Shown here piece by piece: positions 7,476-15,249 of a stretch of 32,202 nucleotides of DNA (position 1 is its first letter; every line of letters begins with the position of its first letter). The translations under genes and the position numbers were made by a program. Origin of the DNA: Betaproteobacteria bacterium (lineage in GTDB: Bacteria > Pseudomonadota > Gammaproteobacteria > Burkholderiales > Casimicrobiaceae); NCBI GenBank assembly GCA_005881895.1, contig VBCG01000007.1:1-32202 (forward strand), read 5' to 3'. The notes below the pieces were generated by a model, which was not told where the DNA came from, made no database searches, and saw nothing but the letters and a program-made list of their open reading frames with translations.

Positions 7476-8207
7476 ATGTGCGGCCGCTACGAACTGCATA
7501 CGCATCCGGCGGCGATTGCGCTTGCGTTCGGACTCTCCGCGCCGCCCGCATTGCGCCCGCGTTACAACATTGCGCCGATGCAGCCGGTGCCGATCGTCCG
7601 CCAGAATTCCGCCGGTGAACGCGTGCTCTCGGAGATGCGCTGGGGGCTTGTGCCGCGCTGGGCCAAGGATCCGTCGATCGGCGCAAAGCTGATCAATGCA
7701 CGCGGTGAGGGTATCGCGGACAAACCTGCGTTTCGCGCGGCATTTCAGTGGCACCGGTGCCTGTTGCCCGCCGATGGCTTCTACGAATGGAAGCCCGTCA
7801 AGGGCGGCAAGCAGCCCTACCTCGTCGCCGGCAAAAGCGGTGCGCCGCTGGGGCTCGCGGGCTTGTACGAACGCTGGCTTGCACCCGATGGACAGGTGCT
7901 CGACACGTGCACGATCGTCACCACCGACGCGAACGATTTGTTGCGGGACGTGCATGATCGAATGCCGCTGATCATCGCGCCGGAAGATTACGCGCGCTGG
8001 CTCGATCGCTCGACAAGCGCAGTCACCGATTTGATCACGCCGTATCCGGCGAACGCGCTGAACGTCCATCCGATCTCAAGCCGCGTCAACGCGGTGAAAA
8101 ACGACGATGCCTCATTGCTCGAGCGCGTGGAGGAAGCGCCGGTTGACGAAGGTCCCGAGCCCGTACCCGATGACGTCGATGTCCCCGAACAGCAATCGCT
8201 GTTATGA
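7476..8207 (+). CDS. yedK: SOS response-associated peptidase (SRAP), HMCES/YedK family
   Basis: A 243-residue SRAP-domain protein that forms a thiazolidine crosslink to abasic sites in single-stranded DNA, protecting them during replication. The key residues are present: Cys2 (MCGRY, exposed after Met removal), Asn31 in RYNIAP, Glu104 in GFYEWK and His160 in VHDRMP. MRWGLVPRWAKD and INARGE are family motifs. The last 30 residues are acidic and Pro-rich. It overlaps uraD by ATGA, so the two are translationally coupled, an unexpected pairing of a DNA-lesion protein with urate catabolism. Confidence 0.96.
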   Translation: MCGRYELHTHPAAIALAFGLSAPPALRPRYNIAPMQPVPIVRQNSAGERVLSEMRWGLVPRWAKDPSIGAKLINARGEGIADKPAFRAAFQWHRCLLPADGFYEWKPVKGGKQPYLVAGKSGAPLGLAGLYERWLAPDGQVLDTCTIVTTDANDLLRDVHDRMPLIIAPEDYARWLDRSTSAVTDLITPYPANALNVHPISSRVNAVKNDDASLLERVEEAPVDEGPEPVPDDVDVPEQQSLL

Positions 8208-8710
8208 CTCTCGCCGATCTGAATCGACTCGATCAAGCGCAATTCGTCGCTGCGCTGGCGGGCATCTACGAACACTCGCCATGGGTGCCTGAGCGCGCAT
8301 GGTCGCGACGACCGTTCGTCGATATCAATGATTTGCATGCGGCGCTCGCCGCGGTTGTCGCGGCCGCGGAAAAGGACGAACAGCTGGCGCTCATTCGCGC
8401 GCATCCGGAGCTTGCGGGCAAAGCGATGACCGACGGCTCGCTGACGGCGGATTCAACGGCGGAACAATCGCGTGCGGGACTCATGCACTGCTCACCTGCC
8501 GAACTCGCGCGCCTCCGCGAGCTCAACGCGCGCTACAACGCCAATTTCGGCTTCCCCTTCATTCTGGCCGTCAAAGGCTACGATCGCGCCGGCGTGATCG
8601 CGGAATTTGCACGGCGCGTCGACAATGACGCCGCGGAAGAGTTTGCGGAAAATCTGCGCCAGATCGACAAGATCGCGCGCTTGCGACTCGATGCGGTAAT
8701 CGATGGTTGA
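8204..8710 (+). CDS. uraD: OHCU decarboxylase (UraD)
   Basis: A 168-residue 2-oxo-4-hydroxy-4-carboxy-5-ureidoimidazoline decarboxylase, the last step from urate to S-allantoin. The catalytic His67 lies in RAHPELAGK and Glu87 in the AEQSRAGL segment; the N-terminal YEHSPWVPERAW and the FGFPFILAVKG stretch are typical. It starts in the SRAP stop codon (ATGA) and is followed 26 bases later by an NCS2 permease. The other urate pathway genes (urate oxidase, HIU hydrolase, allantoinase) are not in the window. Confidence 0.95.
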   Translation: MTLADLNRLDQAQFVAALAGIYEHSPWVPERAWSRRPFVDINDLHAALAAVVAAAEKDEQLALIRAHPELAGKAMTDGSLTADSTAEQSRAGLMHCSPAELARLRELNARYNANFGFPFILAVKGYDRAGVIAEFARRVDNDAAEEFAENLRQIDKIARLRLDAVIDG

Positions 8711-8736
8711 TGACGTTTTTCTTGGGGAGAGAAACG

Positions 8737-10095
8737 ATGAGCGCATCGCGTGAGCGCGGCCATCCGGTCGATGAAGTCTTGCCGGCCGGACCCATGTTGG
8801 CCGTTGGATTGCAACACGTGCTGGTGATGTATGCCGGCGCGATCGCCGTTCCGCTGATCATCGGCGGTGCGCTCAAGCTCCCCAAGGACCAGATCGCGTT
8901 CCTCATCAACGCCGACCTGTTCGCCTGCGGCATCGCCACGTTGATCCAGTGCCTTGGCGTGTGGAAGTTCGGCATCCGTCTGCCCGTCGTCATGGGCGTC
9001 ACATTTGCCGCCGTTGGACCGATGGCGGCGATGGCGACGAGCGGCGTCGGCATGACGGGAATTTTCGGCGCGGTGATCGGCGCCGGCGTGTTCACTGTTC
9101 TCGTGGCACCGTGGTTCGGCAAGATGGTCCGCTACTTCCCGCCGATCGTCACGGGAACGATTATCGCGGTGATCGGCATAACGCTGTTGCGCGTCGGTGT
9201 CACGTGGGCTGGTGGCGGCGCCGGCAACAAGAACTTCGGCGCACCCGAATATCTGGGCATCGCAGCGGTGGTGCTCGCGATCATTCTTCTTCTGAACAAA
9301 TTCGCGCGTGGGTTCGTCGCGAACATCGCCGTGCTCATCGGCCTCGCGGTGGGCTTCGGCGTCGCGATCACGGCTGGGATGGTCAACTTCGCCGGTGTCG
9401 CCGAGTCGGATTGGTTCGCCATCGTCTATCCGTTCCGCTTTGGGACCCCGACGTTCGACTTTAGCGCGGTCGTTTCGCTTTGCATTGTGATGATCGTCGT
9501 CATGGTCGAATCGACCGGCATGTTTCTCGCTCTTGGCGAAATTTGCGAGCAGAAGATCGGACCCGCGAAACTGGGTCGCGGCCTTGCGACCGATGGACTC
9601 GGCACGATCATCGGCGGCGTGTTCAACACGTTTCCGTACACGTCGTTCTCGCAAAACGTCGGTCTGGTCGGCATGACTGGCGTGCGGAGCCGATTCGTCG
9701 TCGCCATGGCGGGCGCGATTTTGATCGCGTTCGGGCTGTTCCCGAAAATGGGCGCGGTCGTCGCGTCGATTCCGCAGCCGGTCCTCGGCGGCGCAGGACT
9801 GTGCATGTTCGGCATGGTCGCTGCGACCGGGATCAAGATTCTCGCTCGCGTCGACTATGGTCCGCGACACAATCTGCTGATCGTTGCTGTCAGCATCGCG
9901 CTCGGCATGATTCCTTTGGTCGCGCCGACATTTTTCGATCAGCTACCGAAGTGGCTCGGCCCGATCACGCATAGCGGCATCACGCTCGCCGCCATCTCGG
10001 CGGTATTGCTGAATGCGTTCTTCAATGGGCCGCGCGGTGGCGAAACAATCGTTGCAGAGCTCGTCGACGTAGCGAAAGAGGGCAGCCTCGAATAA
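8737..10095 (+). CDS. NCS2-family purine (urate/xanthine) permease
   Basis: A 452-residue polytopic inner-membrane transporter of the nucleobase-ascorbate (NCS2) family. The first membrane segment has the conserved QH motif in GLQHVLVMYAG, and the family signature QNVGLVGMTG lies at residues 306-315. ATG 8737 has an excellent Shine-Dalgarno (GGGGAGAG), so the ten residues further upstream in this frame are not used. Placement directly after uraD points to urate or xanthine uptake; NCS2 also includes uracil carriers, but the operon makes a purine the better guess. Length and about 12-14 hydrophobic segments fit the family. Confidence 0.93.
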   Translation: MSASRERGHPVDEVLPAGPMLAVGLQHVLVMYAGAIAVPLIIGGALKLPKDQIAFLINADLFACGIATLIQCLGVWKFGIRLPVVMGVTFAAVGPMAAMATSGVGMTGIFGAVIGAGVFTVLVAPWFGKMVRYFPPIVTGTIIAVIGITLLRVGVTWAGGGAGNKNFGAPEYLGIAAVVLAIILLLNKFARGFVANIAVLIGLAVGFGVAITAGMVNFAGVAESDWFAIVYPFRFGTPTFDFSAVVSLCIVMIVVMVESTGMFLALGEICEQKIGPAKLGRGLATDGLGTIIGGVFNTFPYTSFSQNVGLVGMTGVRSRFVVAMAGAILIAFGLFPKMGAVVASIPQPVLGGAGLCMFGMVAATGIKILARVDYGPRHNLLIVAVSIALGMIPLVAPTFFDQLPKWLGPITHSGITLAAISAVLLNAFFNGPRGGETIVAELVDVAKEGSLE

Positions 10096-10105
10096 CGGCT
10101 GCGAT

Positions 10106-12040
10106 CTATCGGCCGCCGAACAGTTTGCCCAGCGCCTTGCCGATGTCCTGCGGCACGGTGCCCGCTGGCGAGGATTTTAGAGCGGCCGCGCTCGGGGTCT
10201 CCGCAGCTGTCGCATGGCCGGCGGCAATGTCGCAAACGTTTTCGTTCGCGGTCGCGCGCTCGATGAGCGCGGTGCCAATCATACTGAGGCCGCCCGTGCC
10301 GATCGCCGCGCCGATCTTGGCGATGGTTGCGGCGGAAGCCACTGCGTCGACCGACACGCCGGGATGCGCAAACGGGCCGGTGAACCGGACGAGCTGGGCG
10401 ACCTGCGGAATATCGATCGGAATGCCCTGCTTGATCCGCGGATGCAGCGAGAGATCGAGCGTTTCGTTGCGGAAATCCAGCGTGCCGCTCGCCGATGCAT
10501 TGAATTTTTTCGAATCGACCGCAATCGAGCGATCGACATGCGCGATGCCGTCCTTGAGCGGCAAGCGCACAACGGCGCACTGCAATTCGGTGGACGGGTC
10601 GCGCTCGCGAAACGGATTGACGGCTTGTGCGAACTTGTCGAGCACATTATCGAGATCGAGCTTGGTGTTGACGAGCGTCGCCGGCCCGACACTCGCGATC
10701 GCTGTCCCGCTTGCGCTGCTTGCCCAAGCGTGCGGCGACATGCCGCGCGCAGCGATGTCTACGTCGATCGCGGTCGCTCCTCCGCGCGTCTGCCGCGGTT
10801 CGCCCACGGCCGCGAGAATCTCCGCGAGACCGAGATTTCGGCCGGTGACTTTTGTCGCAAGCGCCGCCTCGGTATGCGCCGTGTCGAGTGAAATCTTGCC
10901 CCGTAACGTCCCACCCAAGGCGTTCGCTTGCCATTGACCGACGTCGAGCTTGCCTTCGTGCAGCGTAAGCGAGATGTCGACGTCGGCGAGCTTCACGCCA
11001 TTCTTCCGCGTGACCGCGGCCATCGACAGATGTCCGTCGGCATCGAATGACTTGAGCGCGTCGAGCGGCAGCGGTTCGTCGCTGAATAGGAAGTGGGCAT
11101 TCGATGCCGGCCGCGGTACGGTTGCCGCCGGGGCGCGTCCCACTGGAATAGGAACGTCGGCGAGTACAACGGCGGGTGTCGCCAAGTCAAACACGTAGCG
11201 CTTTCGGCTGCCGGCGGAGACGACGCTCATCTTGCCTTTGGCTTTGAACGTTCCAAAGGCGAGATCGAGCGCGTCGAGCTGAACCGTATTTCCCTGCACC
11301 GCGACTTTCGTCGTGATTGCCGCGGCCTTTTCGTCCAATGTGCCCTTGGCTTCCACTGGATACGGCCACCGTCCCGCGCGCAATGCATCGATCGGTCCGA
11401 AATTGCCGGTCAACGTGAGCGAGACCTCGTCGACCTTGCCCCGAAACTCGGCTTGGACCGGCGCATCGCCACGGCGTGCGTGTACGGCAAGGTGGTCGAT
11501 GATCACGCGTGTCGTCTTGCCGCTCACGCCGTCGACATACATCACTGTCCCATTATCAACGGTGAAGTTGCCGACGCCGAACGCGCCCGCGGCAGCCGAG
11601 GGTGCCACCGTTGTGGGCGTAGCGGAAGGTGTCGAAGACGGAGGGCCAAAGTCCCAGTTCGCGCGTCCTTGGGCGTCGGTCTCGAGAGCGATCACCGGAT
11701 CAGTCAACGTGAGCTCCACCACCTCGAAGCGCCGCGACAAGAGCGGCAACAGCGCGACTTGCACGTCGACACGTTTCGCTCTGACCATGTCGGCTACCTT
11801 GCTTCCAGCCGCGTTGCTGAACGTTACGTCGGCAAGAACGATCTTCGGTTCGAGGGACAGCTTGAGATCGATCGCGCCGTTGATGGCAAGATCGCGTCCG
11901 GTGGACGACTTGATGCTCGCTTGTACGGGACCGATCAGCGTGTGAAGATCAACGGTCGCGACCGCGATCGCGGCCGCAATCAGTATCAGCGCGATGACGC
12001 CGCCGGCTGCGGCGAGAACGATGAGCGCGGTGCGACGCAT
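10106..12040 (-). CDS. AsmA-family protein
   Basis: A 644-residue AsmA-like protein with an N-terminal membrane anchor (about residues 6-29, preceded by MRRTA) and a long periplasmic body. The N-terminal AsmA domain is recognisable from TGRDLAINGAIDLKLSLEPKI-type sequence, the NAAGSKVADMVRAKRVDVQVALLPLLSRR segment and DPVIALETDAQGRANWDF; the C-terminal AsmA_2-type part includes LDFRNETLDLSLHPRIKQGI. A Ser/Thr/Pro linker separates them. AsmA relatives are bridge-like lipid transport proteins that affect outer-membrane composition. It lies 37 bases after korB on the same strand and converges on the permease gene with ten bases between. Confidence 0.88.
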   Translation of the reverse strand: MRRTALIVLAAAGGVIALILIAAAIAVATVDLHTLIGPVQASIKSSTGRDLAINGAIDLKLSLEPKIVLADVTFSNAAGSKVADMVRAKRVDVQVALLPLLSRRFEVVELTLTDPVIALETDAQGRANWDFGPPSSTPSATPTTVAPSAAAGAFGVGNFTVDNGTVMYVDGVSGKTTRVIIDHLAVHARRGDAPVQAEFRGKVDEVSLTLTGNFGPIDALRAGRWPYPVEAKGTLDEKAAAITTKVAVQGNTVQLDALDLAFGTFKAKGKMSVVSAGSRKRYVFDLATPAVVLADVPIPVGRAPAATVPRPASNAHFLFSDEPLPLDALKSFDADGHLSMAAVTRKNGVKLADVDISLTLHEGKLDVGQWQANALGGTLRGKISLDTAHTEAALATKVTGRNLGLAEILAAVGEPRQTRGGATAIDVDIAARGMSPHAWASSASGTAIASVGPATLVNTKLDLDNVLDKFAQAVNPFRERDPSTELQCAVVRLPLKDGIAHVDRSIAVDSKKFNASASGTLDFRNETLDLSLHPRIKQGIPIDIPQVAQLVRFTGPFAHPGVSVDAVASAATIAKIGAAIGTGGLSMIGTALIERATANENVCDIAAGHATAAETPSAAALKSSPAGTVPQDIGKALGKLFGGR

Positions 12041-12077
12041 CCGGCGATTCTACCGCCGCGTCGTGCGGTGTGGCGGA

Positions 12078-13133
12078 TTAACGCAGTGACGCGTTTAGGG
12101 CGGCGAGCGCGGCGTTGCCGGGGACGAGATCGGCGTCCGACAGCGCGTTCAGCGGCGTATCGACGGTTTCGAGCGCGTCGTGCATGTCGCCGCTGTCGGG
12201 ATGCACGTAGAGCAATCCCGTGACGACCTCGCCTTGCGCGCGGCGTGATTCAAGATACGTCATCGCGCCGACCTTGTTCGACGGATCGTAATCGTCGTCG
12301 AGCTTGTGCAGACGGATCCTGCCGCCATCGAACAACTCGACATCGCGCACGCCGCCCGGAGGATATTCTGCCGTGATTGGTTCGCGAGACGGCCAGAAAT
12401 CGAGACGATTCACCGCATCGTTGTGCTCGCGGACATAATCGTAGCTCTTCGTCGAGCCGGGATGGTTGTTGAATGCGACGCAGGGACTGATGATGTCGAT
12501 GAACGCCGCGCCGCGATGCGCAACCGCCGCCTTGATCAACGGAACCAGTTGCGTCTTGTCGCCGGAGAAGCCGCGCGCAACGAAGGTCGCGCCGAGCGCG
12601 AGGGCAAGCAGCACGAGGTCGATCGGCTCGTCGCTGTTGACTTGGCCGCGCTTCGACTTGCTGCCTTTGTCGGCCGTCGCCGAGAACTGTCCTTTGGTGA
12701 GGCCGTAGACGCCGTTGTTCTCGACGATGTAGACCATGTTCACGCCCCGCCGCAGGATATGCGCGAACTGACCGAGGCCGATCGACGCCGAATCGCCATC
12801 GCCCGACACGCCGAGATAAATCAAATCGCGATTGGCGAGTGCCGCGCCGGTGAGCACCGACGGCATCCGCCCGTGAACGCTGTTGAAGCCGTGCGAGTTG
12901 CCGAGAAAATACGTCGGGGTCTTCGACGAGCAACCGATGCCGGAGAGCTTGGCGACGCGGTGCGGCGCGATGTCGAGCTCGAAAAACGATTGAATGATCG
13001 CAGCGGAAATCGAGTCGTGGCCGCAGCCGGCGCATAGCGTCGAGATCGCGCCTTCGTAATCGCGGCGCGTGAACCCAAGCGCGTTTTTCGGCAGATCGGG
13101 ATGATGGATCTTCGGTTTGGCGAGGTAGGTCAT
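12078..13133 (-). CDS. korB: 2-oxoglutarate oxidoreductase beta subunit (KorB)
   Basis: A 351-residue thiamine-diphosphate-binding beta subunit of a 2-oxoacid:acceptor oxidoreductase. The TPP motif runs from GDGDS (residues 111-115) to ENNGVYG; cluster-ligand cysteines are Cys34 and Cys37 (CAGCGH), Cys68 (GIGCSSKTP) and a Cys in IISPCVAFNNH. Together with korA it would oxidise 2-oxoglutarate with CoA to succinyl-CoA. It begins in the korA stop (ATGA overlap). Length is at the long end for the family (about 290-350). Substrate is inferred from overall resemblance to KorB and from the GltD-like partner. Confidence 0.92.
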   Translation of the reverse strand: MTYLAKPKIHHPDLPKNALGFTRRDYEGAISTLCAGCGHDSISAAIIQSFFELDIAPHRVAKLSGIGCSSKTPTYFLGNSHGFNSVHGRMPSVLTGAALANRDLIYLGVSGDGDSASIGLGQFAHILRRGVNMVYIVENNGVYGLTKGQFSATADKGSKSKRGQVNSDEPIDLVLLALALGATFVARGFSGDKTQLVPLIKAAVAHRGAAFIDIISPCVAFNNHPGSTKSYDYVREHNDAVNRLDFWPSREPITAEYPPGGVRDVELFDGGRIRLHKLDDDYDPSNKVGAMTYLESRRAQGEVVTGLLYVHPDSGDMHDALETVDTPLNALSDADLVPGNAALAALNASLR

Positions 13134-14968
13134 CGCGCCACCTTCCGCAACGGCGTGACGTTGAACACGCGCGCCTTTTCCGCAATCTCACGCGTGATGA
13201 AGCGCTCGGTGATCGGCGTGCCGTCGTAGTGAAGCACCGAGATCAGCTTGTCCGGATCGATGCCGCACTCGTTCACGAGCAGCATCTTGAGTTGCGCATC
13301 GCGGTTCTGTTCGACGACGAATACATGATCGTGGTCCGCGATGAAGTCTGCGACGTCGTCGTGGAACGGAAATCCGCGCAACCGCATCTGATCGAGATAG
13401 ATGCCTTGCCGGTCGAGCTCGGCCAATGACTCCGCCATGGCGGCGCCCGTCGAGCCGAACCAGATCGCGCATGTACGCGTCGCCTGTGTCGCACGCTTGA
13501 TGGCAGGCGCGGGGACCAGCATCTTCGCCGTCTCAAACTTGCGCAACAAGCGCTGCATGTTGTCGACGTATGCAGGACCCTCTTCGGTATAGCGGGCGTA
13601 GCGATCTTTCGTCGTGCCGCGCGTGAAGTATCCGCCCTTGCTCGGATGCGTGCCCGGATACGTCCGGTAGGGAATGCCGTCGCCATCGACGTCGAGATAC
13701 CGGCCGAAATCCTTGCCGGCGTCGAGCGCGGCAGCCGTCATCACCTTGCCGCGATCGATCCGCCGCGCGTCGTCCCACGCAAGCGGCTCGGTCAACCAAT
13801 CCTGCATGCCGATATCGAGATCGAGCATGACGAAGATCGGCGTTTGCAGGCGATCGGCCAGGTCGAACGCGAGCGCACCGAACTCGAAGCATTCGCGCGG
13901 GTCCTCGGGCATCAACAGCACGTGCTTCGTGTCGCCGTGCGATGCATACGCGCACGAAATCAGATCGGCTTGCTGCGTGCGCGTCGGCATGCCCGTTGAC
14001 GGGCTGCCGCGCTGAACGTCGAAGATCACCGCGGGCACTTCGGCGAAATACGCGAGGCCGAGAAACTCCTGCATCAGCGAAATGCCGGGGCCCGACGTGG
14101 CCGTGAACGCGCGCGCGCCGTTCCACGCCGCACCGATGACGATGCCAATCGACGCCAGCTCGTCCTCGGCCTGAATGATCGCGTATTTGTGCTTGCGCGT
14201 CGCCTTATCAGTGCGCAACTTGCCGCAGTGCTTTGCAAACGCCTCCGCAAGCGACGATGACGGCGTGATCGGGTACCAGGCCGCAACCGTCGCACCACCG
14301 TAGACGGCGCCAAGCGCCGCAGCAGAATTGCCGTCGATGAATATACGGTTGCCTACTTTGTCGCGGCGCTCAACGCGCAACGTCAATGGGCATGCGAAGT
14401 TCGCGAGCGCGTAATCCCGTCCCATCGCCAGCGCCTTGCGGTTGGAGTCGAGCAACGCCTCCTTGCCTTTGTATTGCTCGGCGAACAGACGCTCGATCTC
14501 GGCTGGATCGATGTCGAGCAATGCGGACAGCGCGCCGAGATAGATGATGTTCTTGAACAGCTGCCGTTGCCGTGCATCGGTGTATTCCGCATTGCAGATC
14601 GCGGTGAGCGGAACGCCGATCGCGTTGACGTCGGTACGAAACTTCGACGCCGGGAACGGTTTCGTCGAGTCGTAGAACAAGTAGCCGCCCGGCTCGATCT
14701 CCGCGACGTCCTTTTCCCACGTTTGCGGATTCATCGCCACCATCAGATCGACCCCACCACGGCGCCCGCGCCAGCCAGCTTCGACAATCCGCACCTCGTA
14801 CCAGGTGGGCAGGCCCTGGATGTTCGACGGAAAGATGTTGCGGGCCGCGACGGGGACGCCCATCCGCAGGATCGCGCGCGCGAACAAACCGTTCGCCGAT
14901 GCCGAACCGGAACCGTTGACGTTGGCAAACTTGACGACAAAATCGTTGACGCGTGCAATCGGCTTCAT
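13130..14968 (-). CDS. korA: 2-oxoglutarate oxidoreductase alpha subunit with fused gamma domain (KorA)
   Basis: A 612-residue fusion of the gamma domain (about residues 1-190, beginning VVKFANVNGSGSASANGLF) and the alpha chain (from about 205, with ITPSSSLAEAF and GPGISLMQEFLGLA). The fused order is usual for KorA-type enzymes. The alpha part shows the YASHGDTKHVLLMPEDP stretch and a C-terminal domain with GSTGAAMAE and FVVEQNRDAQ. It makes the catalytic heterodimer with KorB, joined by a four-base overlap. The start lies only a few bases after a palindromic spacer, and its ribosome-binding region (AGGCCCTT) sits in the edge of that repeat. Confidence 0.92.
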   Translation of the reverse strand: MKPIARVNDFVVKFANVNGSGSASANGLFARAILRMGVPVAARNIFPSNIQGLPTWYEVRIVEAGWRGRRGGVDLMVAMNPQTWEKDVAEIEPGGYLFYDSTKPFPASKFRTDVNAIGVPLTAICNAEYTDARQRQLFKNIIYLGALSALLDIDPAEIERLFAEQYKGKEALLDSNRKALAMGRDYALANFACPLTLRVERRDKVGNRIFIDGNSAAALGAVYGGATVAAWYPITPSSSLAEAFAKHCGKLRTDKATRKHKYAIIQAEDELASIGIVIGAAWNGARAFTATSGPGISLMQEFLGLAYFAEVPAVIFDVQRGSPSTGMPTRTQQADLISCAYASHGDTKHVLLMPEDPRECFEFGALAFDLADRLQTPIFVMLDLDIGMQDWLTEPLAWDDARRIDRGKVMTAAALDAGKDFGRYLDVDGDGIPYRTYPGTHPSKGGYFTRGTTKDRYARYTEEGPAYVDNMQRLLRKFETAKMLVPAPAIKRATQATRTCAIWFGSTGAAMAESLAELDRQGIYLDQMRLRGFPFHDDVADFIADHDHVFVVEQNRDAQLKMLLVNECGIDPDKLISVLHYDGTPITERFITREIAEKARVFNVTPLRKVAR

Positions 14969-14970
14969 AA

Positions 14971-15249
14971 GGGCCTGTTAACGCTATGGGCGCGAACGCG
15001 TTGCACGGCCGAAAACGCCGAGCGCAAGGCGCGAAGGCCAAGGCAGGTCAGATACCCGGCGAGACTTGCAACGTAGCGATGGGCGTTTTCGGCAGCAACC
15101 CGAAGGGAACGGACGGCCTGGGGCGCCACTCTGCGTTGTTCTCCTCGCCCGACGCCCGTTCTTCGCTTCCGATTTTTGTCAAAATCGCCGCCTTGATTGG
15201 CGCCCCATGCCACCCGTTCGCGTTCCGCGTCCATAGCGTTAACAGCCCT
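14971..15249 (-). repeat. Palindrome-rich spacer between korC and korA
   Basis: The gap is framed by near-terminal inverted repeats: CTGTTAACGCTATGG at 14975-14989 and its exact complement at 15231-15245, extendable to about 24 bases with mismatches. Inside are three more perfect pairs: GCCGAAAACGCC (15008-15019) with 15082-15093, TGGGGCGCCA (15119-15128) with 15198-15207, and a tight hairpin CGATTTT-TGTC-AAAATCG (15170-15187). The ends nearly coincide with the korC stop and korA start. It looks like an interspersed miniature repeat or a structured mRNA segment. An 89-codon minus-strand frame (14965-15234) crosses it and overlaps korA by ATGA, but it is shaped by the repeats and I do not call it a gene. 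Confidence 0.65.

Noticed and set aside
8578-9870. 430-codon minus-strand frame antisense to the NCS2 permease
   Set aside because: Its Asp/Arg/His-rich composition is the shadow of a hydrophobic membrane protein; the permease has clear motifs and a strong ribosome site.
10082-10102. GCAGCC/GGCTGC inverted repeat at the end of the permease gene
   Set aside because: Only six pairs, overlapping the stop codon, and no T-run; not enough for a terminator call.
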